This document shows positions 1-5,454 of a stretch of DNA of 5,674 bases, piece by piece. The DNA comes from an uncultured Actinotalea sp. (lineage in GTDB: Bacteria; Actinomycetota; Actinomycetes; Actinomycetales; Cellulomonadaceae): assembly GCF_946885855.1 (NCBI RefSeq), contig NZ_CAMPHH010000223.1, positions 1 to 5,674 of the forward strand, read 5' to 3'. The position numbers and the translations under genes were made by a program. Below the pieces are notes generated by a model. The model was not told the DNA's origin, did not search any database, and saw nothing but the letters and a program-made list of their open reading frames with translations. Within the stretch, counting starts at the first letter, position 1; every line of letters begins with the position of its first letter.

Positions 1-1
1 C

Positions 2-1171
2 GTCGGCGTCCTCGTCCTGGTGCTCACCGGGTGCGCGGCACCGGAGGAGCTGGTTCCCACCCTCGTCACCCCGCCGGTGCCGACCGCGAGCGCCCCGGGG
101 CCGACGGCACCCACTGCGACCGCGAGTCCCGCGGCGCCGGGCCCGCGCGAGGTGCCGGGCCCCGCCCTGCCGGCCGCGACCGCCGAGCCGCAGGACGTCC
201 TCACCGGCCTGCCCGCGCCGTGGGACCTCGCCTTCCTGCCCGGCGGCGCGGTCCTGGTGACGCTGCGGGACGCCGCCGAGGTGCTGCTGCTGCGCGACAC
301 GGGGCTGGTGACGCTCAGCGGGCCCGGCGCCGAGGAGCTCGCGGCCGGCACCGTGACCGGTGGCGAGGGCGGTCTGCTCGGCGTCGCCGTCGACCCCGAG
401 GGCGGGAGCGGGGAGGGCGTGGCCGTCCACCTCTACCGCACCACCGACGCCGGGAACGAGGTGGTGCGGACCGTCCTCGACCCGGACGCCGGCACCCTGG
501 GGCCGCTCGATCCGGTCCTCACCGGGATCCCGGCCGAGGGCACGCACAACGGGGGGCGCCTCGCGTTCGGGCCCGACGGGTTCCTCCACGTCGCGACCGG
601 CGACGCCCAGGACCGCGGTGCGAGCCGTGACCCGTCCTCGCTCGCGGGCAAGATCCTCCGGATCACGGCCGACGGCGAGCCGGCGCCCGGCAACCCGTTC
701 CCGGGCAGCCCCGTCCTGAGCCTCGGGCACCGCAACGTCCAGGGTCTGGGCTGGCACGCCGACGGCACGCTGGTCGCCAGCGAGTTCGGCCAGAACACGC
801 TCGACGAGCTCAACCTCATCCGTCCGGGCGGTGACCACGGCTGGCCCGACGTCGAGGGCACGGGCGGGGGGCCGGGCCTCGTCGACCCCGTCGTCACCTG
901 GTCCACCGACGTCGCCTCGCCCAGCGGCCTCGCCGTCACGGACGACGCCGTCTACGTCGCCGCGCTGCGCGGGGCGCGGCTGTGGGAGGTGCCGTGGGCC
1001 GACGGCGGCGTGGCGGGCGAACCCGTCGCGCACCTCGTCGGCGAGCTCGGCCGGCTGCGGCACGTCGCCGCCGGCCCCGACGGCGCGCTGTGGGTGCTGA
1101 CGAACAACACGGACGGTCGCGGGGACCCCCGCGAGGGCGACGACCGGCTGGTGCGGCTGCTCCCGCCGTGA
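2..1171 (+). CDS. PQQ-dependent sugar dehydrogenase (GSDH family) lipoprotein, 5' end missing
   Basis: The frame is open from the left edge and stops at TGA 1169-1171, giving 389 visible residues. The first residues read VGVLVLVLTGC, the end of a signal peptide with an LTGC lipobox, so the mature protein should be anchored by lipid on Cys11 (numbered from base 2). A Pro/Ala/Thr-rich spacer of about 50 residues follows, then a beta-propeller of the glucose/sorbosone dehydrogenase family. Family signatures seen are PWDLAFLPGG, GGEGGLLGV (about 120-128), HNGGRLAFGPDG with the likely catalytic His182, the GHRNVQG motif with Arg244 (base 731), and GGDHGWPDVEG. Characterised members oxidise aldoses or related sugars with PQQ and bound calcium outside the membrane; the substrate here is unknown. 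Only the start of the signal peptide is missing. Family assignment is strong. Whether the cell makes PQQ, or the protein is a propeller with another role, cannot be told. Confidence 0.88.
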   Translation, partial: VGVLVLVLTGCAAPEELVPTLVTPPVPTASAPGPTAPTATASPAAPGPREVPGPALPAATAEPQDVLTGLPAPWDLAFLPGGAVLVTLRDAAEVLLLRDTGLVTLSGPGAEELAAGTVTGGEGGLLGVAVDPEGGSGEGVAVHLYRTTDAGNEVVRTVLDPDAGTLGPLDPVLTGIPAEGTHNGGRLAFGPDGFLHVATGDAQDRGASRDPSSLAGKILRITADGEPAPGNPFPGSPVLSLGHRNVQGLGWHADGTLVASEFGQNTLDELNLIRPGGDHGWPDVEGTGGGPGLVDPVVTWSTDVASPSGLAVTDDAVYVAALRGARLWEVPWADGGVAGEPVAHLVGELGRLRHVAAGPDGALWVLTNNTDGRGDPREGDDRLVRLLPP

Positions 1172-1183
1172 CGGTGGTGCGTC

Positions 1184-1206
1184 GGCCCGGTCAGCGGTGA
1201 CGGGCC
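1184..1206 (+). terminator. Candidate terminator hairpin between the sugar dehydrogenase and metG
   Basis: Thirteen bases after the dehydrogenase stop, GGCCCG (1184-1189) pairs with CGGGCC (1201-1206). After a bulged G at 1190, TCA (1191-1193) pairs with TGA (1198-1200), closing a GCGG loop. That makes nine base pairs with one bulge. No T-run follows, which is common for GC-rich actinobacterial terminators but leaves the call uncertain. The hairpin sits where the -35 region of metG would be. Confidence 0.35.
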
Positions 1207-1213
1207 CGCTCAC

Positions 1214-1219
1214 TAGGAT
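1214..1219 (+). promoter_or_regulatory. Probable -10 element (TAGGAT) of a leaderless metG promoter
   Basis: TAGGAT fits the actinobacterial -10 consensus TANNNT, and its last base lies 8 bases before the A of ATG 1228. That spacing would start transcription at or within two bases of the start codon, giving a leaderless mRNA. There is no recognisable -35 sequence 17-18 bases upstream. The alternative reading is that AGGA (1215-1218) is a short Shine-Dalgarno site 9 bases before the ATG; the two readings cannot be separated by eye. Confidence 0.5.
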
Positions 1220-1227
1220 CGGTGCCC

Positions 1228-3030
1228 ATGGCCCACATCCTCTCGGCGGTCGCGTGGCCGTACGCCAACGGCCCCCGCCACCTCGGACACGTCGCCGGCT
1301 TCGGCGTCCCCTCCGACGTCTTCAGCCGGTACATGCGGATGGCGGGCCACGAGGTGCTCATGGTCTCCGGCACCGACGAGCACGGCACGCCGATCCTCGT
1401 CCAGGCGGACAAGGAGGGGACGACCGCCCGGGAGCTCGCGGACCGCAACAACCGGATCATCGTGGAGGAGCTCGCCGCGCTCGGCTGCTCCTACGACCTG
1501 TTCACCCGGACCACGACGGCGAACCACTACGCCGTCGCCCAGGAGCTCTTCCGGCAGGTCCACGCGAACGGCTACATGGTCGAGCGGACCACGAGCGGGG
1601 CGATCTCGCCGTCGACGGGCCGCACGCTGCCCGACCGCTACATCGAGGGCACGTGCCCGATCTGCGGGTACACCGAGGCCCGCGGCGACCAGTGCGACTC
1701 GTGCGGCAACCAGCTGGACCCGACCGAGCTCGTCGAGCCGCGCAGCCGCATCAACGGCGAGACGCCGCAGTTCGTCCAGACCCAGCACTTCTTCCTCGAC
1801 CTGCCGGCGCTCGCGGACGCGCTCGCAGCCTGGCTGGACGAGCGCGAGGCGGCCGGGACGTGGCGGCCCAACGTCATCCGGTTCAGCCGGAACATCCTCC
1901 AGGACATCAAGCCGCGCGCCATGACCCGGGACATCGACTGGGGCATCCCGGTGCCCCTGGAGGGCTGGGAGGACCAGCCCACCAAGCGGCTGTACGTGTG
2001 GTTCGACGCGGTCATCGGCTACCTGTCCGCGTCCATCGAGTGGGCGCGGCGCCTCGGGCAGCCCGATCGGTGGCGCGAGTGGTGGAACGAGCCGGAGGCG
2101 CTGTCCTACTACTTCATGGGCAAGGACAACATCACCTTCCACTCGCAGATCTGGCCGGCCGAGCTGCTCGGGTACGCCGGGCGGGGGGCGCGCGGCGGGG
2201 AGCCGGGGGTCTACGGCGAGCTCAACCTGCCCACCGAGGTCGTGTCCTCGGAGTTCCTCACCATGGAGGGCAAGCAGTTCTCCTCCTCCCGCGGCGTCGT
2301 CATCTACCTGCGCGACGTGCTCGAGCGGTACCAGGTCGACGCGTTGCGCTACTTCATCTGCGCGGCCGGACCCGAGAACTCCGACTCGGACTTCACCTGG
2401 CGCGAGTTCGTCACGCGCACCAACGGGGAGCTCGTGGCCGGCTGGGGCAACCTCGTCAACCGCACCGCGTCGATGATCGCCAAGAGCTTCGGCGAGATCC
2501 CTGCGCCCGGACCGCGCACGACCGCCGACGACGCCCTGCTGGACACCGTGCGCGCGGGCTTCGAGACGGTCGGCGGACTCATCGGCCGGCACCGCCAGCG
2601 CCAGGCGGTGGGCGAGGCGATGCGCGTCGTCGGCGAGGTGAACAAGTACGTCACCGACCAGGCGCCGTTCAAGCTCAAGGGCGAGGACGAGCGCGAGCGG
2701 CTCGCCACGATCCTGCACACGGCCGCCCAGGCGGTGTGGTGCTGCAACACGCTGCTCGCGCCGTTCCTGCCGCACTCGGCCAACGCGGTGCACCGCGCCC
2801 TCGGCGGGAGCGGCGACTTCATGCCGATGCCGCGCGTGGAGGAGGTCACCGACCTCGACGACGGCAGGCCGTACCCGGTCATCACCGGCGAGTACTCCAC
2901 GACGCCGCCGTGGGCGTTCACCGAGGTGCCCGTCGGGGCGCCGGTCGCGAAGCCCACCCCCATCTTCACCAAGCTCGACGACGCCGTGGTGGAGGAGGAG
3001 CTGGCGCGGCTGCGCGGCGAGGAGGACTGA
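1228..3030 (+). CDS. metG: Methionine--tRNA ligase (MetRS), class Ia
   Basis: This cytoplasmic enzyme charges tRNA-Met and initiator tRNA with methionine using ATP. The product is 600 residues. The HIGH motif appears as HLGH (18-21) after WPYANGPR. A zinc knuckle is formed by Cys143, Cys146, Cys156 and Cys159. The core carries [10 protein letters not shown] and [11 protein letters not shown]. The KMSKS loop reads KQFSSSRG (349-356), so the position of the first KMSKS lysine is Gln350, with Lys349 just before it. WGNLVNRT around Trp406 marks the anticodon-binding helical domain. The protein ends soon after [15 protein letters not shown] and lacks the C-terminal EMAP/Arc1p-like tRNA-binding domain of the longer E. 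coli type. I chose ATG 1228 because family members start just before the [14 protein letters not shown] block; an in-frame GTG at 1222 would add only two residues. It is followed one base later by tatD. Confidence 0.97.
   Translation: MAHILSAVAWPYANGPRHLGHVAGFGVPSDVFSRYMRMAGHEVLMVSGTDEHGTPILVQADKEGTTARELADRNNRIIVEELAALGCSYDLFTRTTTANHYAVAQELFRQVHANGYMVERTTSGAISPSTGRTLPDRYIEGTCPICGYTEARGDQCDSCGNQLDPTELVEPRSRINGETPQFVQTQHFFLDLPALADALAAWLDEREAAGTWRPNVIRFSRNILQDIKPRAMTRDIDWGIPVPLEGWEDQPTKRLYVWFDAVIGYLSASIEWARRLGQPDRWREWWNEPEALSYYFMGKDNITFHSQIWPAELLGYAGRGARGGEPGVYGELNLPTEVVSSEFLTMEGKQFSSSRGVVIYLRDVLERYQVDALRYFICAAGPENSDSDFTWREFVTRTNGELVAGWGNLVNRTASMIAKSFGEIPAPGPRTTADDALLDTVRAGFETVGGLIGRHRQRQAVGEAMRVVGEVNKYVTDQAPFKLKGEDERERLATILHTAAQAVWCCNTLLAPFLPHSANAVHRALGGSGDFMPMPRVEEVTDLDDGRPYPVITGEYSTTPPWAFTEVPVGAPVAKPTPIFTKLDDAVVEEELARLRGEED
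3020..3025 (+). promoter_or_regulatory. Shine-Dalgarno site for tatD inside the end of metG
   Basis: AGGAGG, part of GAGGAGG 3019-3025, lies 6 bases before GTG 3032 and within the last codons of metG (Glu-Glu-Asp). It is the strongest ribosome binding site in the window and fixes the tatD start. Only base 3031 separates the metG stop TGA (3028-3030) from the tatD start, so ribosomes finishing metG can re-initiate on tatD. Confidence 0.85.
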
Positions 3031-3031
3031 C

Positions 3032-3988
3032 GTGGCCGACCACGACGCCTCGGGGACCCCGGCGCCACGGCGCGGTGGCCGGGACCGGTCCTGGCCGCCG
3101 CTGCCCGAGCCGTTGCCGCACCCCGTCGTCGACGACCACACCCACCTGGACCACGCGGCGCCCGGCGCCGGGGGCTTCGACGGCGGCGCGGACGCGCCGA
3201 CGCTCCCCGAGCAGGTGGCGCGCGCCGCCGCCGTCGGCGTGACGCGGATGGTGCAGATCGGGTGCGACCTGCCCGCGGCCCGGTGGACGGATGCCGTCGT
3301 CCGCGAGCAGCCGGCCCTGCTCGGCGGGGTCGCCCTGCACCCCAACGAGGTGCCGCTGCACGCCGGGGTACGGGAGGTCGCCCCGGACGGGCTCGAGCCC
3401 GACCCCCGCGAGCACCACGCCGTGCCGCTGGACGAGGCGATGGCCGAGATCGCGGCGCTGGCCGCCGGCAACGACCGCATCCGCGCCGTCGGGGAGACGG
3501 GCCTGGACTTCTTCCGCGCCGGGGAGGCGGGGCGGCGCGTGCAGCGCGAGGCGTTCCGTGCGCACATCGCCCTGGCGAAGGAGCTCGGGCTCGTCCTGCA
3601 GATCCACGACCGGGACGCGCACGAGGACGTCGTCGAGGTGCTCCTCGCCGACGGCGCCCCGGAGCGGACGGTCTTCCACTGCTTCTCCGGCGGCGCCGCG
3701 ATGGCCCGGCTCTGCGTGGAGCAGGGCTGGTACCTGTCGTTCGCCGGCACGGTGACCTTCGGGGGCGCCCACGAGCTGCGGGCGGCGCTGCGGGAGGTGC
3801 CGCCCGGGCTGCTCCAGGTGGAGACGGACGCCCCGTACCTCACGCCGCACCCCTACCGCGGCCGGCCGAACGCGCCGTACCTCACCGCCGCGACCGTGCG
3901 ACGCGTGGCCGCCGAGCTCGAGGTGGACCTCGAGCAGCTGTGCCGGACCCTGTGGGCGACGGCGGAGGACCTCTACGGCCCCTGGTGA
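3032..3988 (+). CDS. tatD: TatD-family metal-dependent hydrolase
   Basis: The product is 318 residues with the TIM-barrel metal-hydrolase motifs of TatD in order: HTHLD (His36, His38, Asp40), the GVALHPNEV strand, VGETGLDFF with Glu155, LQIHDRDA with His192, FHCFSGG with His216, and ETDAPYLTPHPYRG with Asp266. All expected metal ligands are present, so the enzyme should be active. Family members are cytoplasmic divalent-metal nucleases acting from DNA or RNA 3' ends, and some homologues remove D-amino acids from tRNA; the substrate here is not determined. It is longer than the usual roughly 260 residues because of an Arg/Pro-rich N-terminal extension of about 30 residues before the first strand and an insertion around residues 112-145. 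The extension is supported by the strong Shine-Dalgarno site at 3020-3025. It is almost certainly co-transcribed with metG, a pairing common in bacteria. Confidence 0.95.
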   Translation: MADHDASGTPAPRRGGRDRSWPPLPEPLPHPVVDDHTHLDHAAPGAGGFDGGADAPTLPEQVARAAAVGVTRMVQIGCDLPAARWTDAVVREQPALLGGVALHPNEVPLHAGVREVAPDGLEPDPREHHAVPLDEAMAEIAALAAGNDRIRAVGETGLDFFRAGEAGRRVQREAFRAHIALAKELGLVLQIHDRDAHEDVVEVLLADGAPERTVFHCFSGGAAMARLCVEQGWYLSFAGTVTFGGAHELRAALREVPPGLLQVETDAPYLTPHPYRGRPNAPYLTAATVRRVAAELEVDLEQLCRTLWATAEDLYGPW

Positions 3989-3997
3989 CCGGTCACC
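3984..3997. repeat. Perfect 14-base palindrome over the tatD stop codon
   Basis: GGTGACCGGTCACC is its own reverse complement and contains the tatD TGA (3986-3988). As RNA it could form only a 5-bp stem with a CCGG loop, so it looks more like a dimeric protein binding site, or chance, than a terminator. It abuts the longer hairpin at 3997-4023. Confidence 0.5.
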
Positions 3998-4023
3998 GCG
4001 CGGCCCCGTCCCGGAGCCGCGCG
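3997..4023 (+). terminator. Candidate terminator after tatD (GC-only hairpin)
   Basis: CGCGCGGC (3997-4004) pairs perfectly with GCCGCGCG (4016-4023). Two further C-G pairs (4005-4014 and 4006-4013) can form past an A bulge. It begins 9 bases after the tatD stop. There is no T-tract, so termination rests on stem strength alone. Its position before the next promoter-like element fits the end of a metG-tatD unit. Confidence 0.45.
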
Positions 4024-4071
4024 AGGACGTGACCCGGGACCTCGGACTACCCGCGGCCGTGTCCTTTCCGT

Positions 4072-4077
4072 TACCGT
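4072..4077 (+). promoter_or_regulatory. Candidate -10 element (TACCGT) for the G5/SLT gene
   Basis: TACCGT, in the context CCGTTACCGTCG, fits TANNNT and sits 56 bases upstream of GTG 4134. No convincing -35 hexamer is seen 16-18 bases upstream. An almost identical GTTACGGT occurs upstream of the right-edge gene (5346-5353), which gives some support that it is real. Confidence 0.35.
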
Positions 4078-4133
4078 CGACCCGGCCCTCCGCGCGACGG
4101 GCCACGCCCTCGCCCCCGACGGACGGACCCGAC

Positions 4134-5165
4134 GTGCCCCAGAACCCTGCCGGCCCGACCCGCCGCGAGCTGCGTCGTCAGCAGCGTCGCCGGGGTGGGG
4201 CGGTCAGGACGGCGCGGTCCACGGCGCAGGTCACGGTGCTGGCGCTCGTCGTCGGCGGGACGGCGGCCTTCGCCTCGCAGGCGCCGGCGAGGCCGCTGTC
4301 CGAGCTGCTCGGCGGCAGCTCCGTCGCGGCCGACGGCGTCGCGGGCCTCGGCCTGCGCGAGGCGCTCGCACCCGCCTCGCGCGGCGCGGCGACCGAGCGG
4401 GACGCGCTCGCGGTGGGCCGGACCGTCGAGCTCGCCGTGGACGGAAGGACCGACGAGCTCCTCACCAGCGCCTCGACCGTCCGTGAGGTGCTGCTGGAGG
4501 CCGGGCTCGTGCTCGGCGAGCACGACCGGCTCTCGGTCCCGCTGGACGCGGAGGTCGTCGACGGGCTCGCCGTGGAGGTCACGCGCGTGGTCACCGAGAT
4601 GCGCACGGAGACCGTGACGCTCCCGTTCGAGACGGTCCGCGAGGAGGACCCGGACCTGCTCGAGGGACGCGAGGTCGTCGTCACGGAGGGCCGGGACGGC
4701 GTTCGCACGGTCGGGTACGAGGCGCACCTCGTGGACGGCGTCGAGGTGGACCGTCGCGTGCTGGTCGAGACGGCCGTCTCCGAGCCCGTGACGCAGATCG
4801 TGCGGGTCGGGACCCGCACGGCGCCCCCGGTGCCGTCGGTCCCCTCGGCTCCTCCCGTCGACCCGGGGACGTCCCGGGCGATCGGCCGCGACATGGTGCT
4901 CGCGCGGGGCTGGGGCGAGGACCAGTGGGCGTGCCTCGACGCGCTGTGGACCAAGGAGAGCAACTGGCGCGTCAACGCCGCCAACCCGTCCAGCGGCGCG
5001 TACGGCATCCCCCAGTCGCTCCCGGGCTCGAAGATGGCGACGGCCGGCGCCGACTGGCAGACCAACCCGGCCACCCAGATCACGTGGGGGCTGGGCTACA
5101 TCGCCGGGCGCTACGGGACCCCGTGCGAGGCCTGGGCGCACTCGAAGGCGCGGAACTGGTACTGA
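4134..5165 (+). CDS. Exported ubiquitin-like (DUF348) / G5 / SLT-type peptidoglycan-acting protein at the rpfB position
   Basis: The product is 343 residues from GTG 4134. An Arg-rich n-region (10-28) precedes a hydrophobic segment (about 31-50, AQVTVLALVVGGTAAF), so it is exported or membrane-anchored. One DUF348 ubiquitin-like repeat spans about 94-148 (VELAVDGRTDELLTSA, then TVREVLLEAGL). A G5 domain spans about 152-227, then a Pro/Ser-rich linker. The C-terminal about 98 residues contain WTKESNWRVNAANPSSGAYG with candidate catalytic Glu275, IPQSLPGSKM, ITWGLGYIAGRYG and a terminal NWY. That matches aggregation-promoting-factor/SLT lytic transglycosylase-like domains, not the Rpf domain. 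Cys267 and Cys331 could form a disulfide. The likely role is cleaving peptidoglycan in the envelope during growth or division. The frame is open back to GTG 4029, but the extra 35 residues are low-complexity and lie across the putative -10 at 4072, so 4134 is preferred despite only a weak GGACGGA upstream. Confidence 0.88.
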   Translation: MPQNPAGPTRRELRRQQRRRGGAVRTARSTAQVTVLALVVGGTAAFASQAPARPLSELLGGSSVAADGVAGLGLREALAPASRGAATERDALAVGRTVELAVDGRTDELLTSASTVREVLLEAGLVLGEHDRLSVPLDAEVVDGLAVEVTRVVTEMRTETVTLPFETVREEDPDLLEGREVVVTEGRDGVRTVGYEAHLVDGVEVDRRVLVETAVSEPVTQIVRVGTRTAPPVPSVPSAPPVDPGTSRAIGRDMVLARGWGEDQWACLDALWTKESNWRVNAANPSSGAYGIPQSLPGSKMATAGADWQTNPATQITWGLGYIAGRYGTPCEAWAHSKARNWY

Positions 5166-5184
5166 CCGGTACCGATCTGACGAC

Positions 5185-5212
5185 CCCGGGCGGTGACGTT
5201 GCTCCGTCCGGG
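5185..5212 (+). terminator. Candidate terminator of the G5/SLT gene
   Basis: CCCGGGCGG (5185-5193) pairs with CCGTCCGGG (5204-5212) over nine positions, eight Watson-Crick and one G-U, with a 10-base loop. It starts 20 bases after the stop codon. Only a weak T-containing stretch (CGTGTTGCC) follows. Position and strength make it the best terminator candidate in the window. Confidence 0.55.
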
Positions 5213-5324
5213 CGTGTTGCCGACCTGCGGTTCACCAGGCAACTTGACCTCCACATGACCTGATCGGGGCGCACGCAATGCGCTGACCTGCGGCGACGTG
5301 CTGCTGTGACGTCGACCACGGCCC

Positions 5325-5353
5325 TTGGCCCGCGGTCACGGATCGGTTACGGT
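5325..5353 (+). promoter_or_regulatory. Candidate promoter for the right-edge gene (TTGGCC, 17 bases, TACGGT)
   Basis: A -35-like TTGGCC (5325-5330) is separated by exactly 17 bases from a -10-like TACGGT (5348-5353), which fits TANNNT. Transcription would start near 5360 and give a leader of about 95 bases to GTG 5455. The -10 context GTTACGGT resembles GTTACCGT before the G5/SLT gene. Confidence 0.45.
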
Positions 5354-5454
5354 GCCGTGTCGCCCCTGGTTGGCGCGCCCGGCATCTGATATTGGAAGGT
5401 CCTCTCCGGATCGTCCGTGTCCGCGGGTCCCGACCGACCGGCCCCCGCCGCGGG

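Larger units (their letters stand above)
5166..5454. other. Non-coding intergenic region with several hairpins
   Basis: No convincing gene is seen on either strand over about 289 bases. It contains, in order, the terminator hairpin at 5185-5212, and a second inverted repeat GTTGCC (5216-5221) with GGCAAC (5238-5243). A small GCGCA/TGCGC hairpin lies at 5269-5283. A loose long-range pairing joins GTGAC (5306-5310) to GTCAC (5335-5339). The candidate promoter is at 5325-5353. The most AT-rich patch of the window's right part, ATCTGATATTGGAAGGT, is at 5384-5400. Codon third positions here are mixed (TTA, ATA, GGT, CGT in the forward frame that becomes coding later), unlike the genes on either side. 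I looked for c-di-AMP (ydaO) riboswitch core sequences, often found before cell-wall hydrolase genes, and did not find them. Confidence 0.6.

Noticed and set aside
1197..3242. A 681-residue + strand frame overlapping metG
   Set aside because: It is a shifted reading of metG with an Arg/Gly/Ala-rich product and no motifs.
1213..3843. An 876-residue open frame on the minus strand opposite metG and tatD
   Set aside because: It is antisense to two genes with complete family motifs, spans both, and has a skewed Arg/Ala/Val composition typical of shadow frames in GC-rich DNA. No domain is recognisable.
3984..3997. The palindrome as a CRP/GlxR-type binding site
   Set aside because: The half-sites GTGAC/GTCAC are too close together: TGTGA-N6-TCACA spacing is not met, nor is the longer spacing of the Streptomyces Crp motif.
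4029..4133. Upstream GTG 4029 as the start of the G5/SLT gene
   Set aside because: The added 35 residues are low-complexity, do not resemble a signal sequence, lie right after the tatD hairpin and span the candidate -10 at 4072. GTG 4134 leads directly to an Arg-rich n-region and hydrophobic segment.
5244..5272. TTGACC at 5244-5249 as a -35 element
   Set aside because: No TANNNT-like -10 lies 16-19 bases downstream; the sequence there is GC-rich (GGGGCGC).
5354..5454. c-di-AMP (ydaO-type) riboswitch in the leader of the right-edge gene
   Set aside because: Such elements are known before cell-wall hydrolase genes, but the conserved core blocks (CCGAAUCCG, GGGGUGAAUC, CAGCUAACC) are not present on the + strand. 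An Infernal search would settle it.
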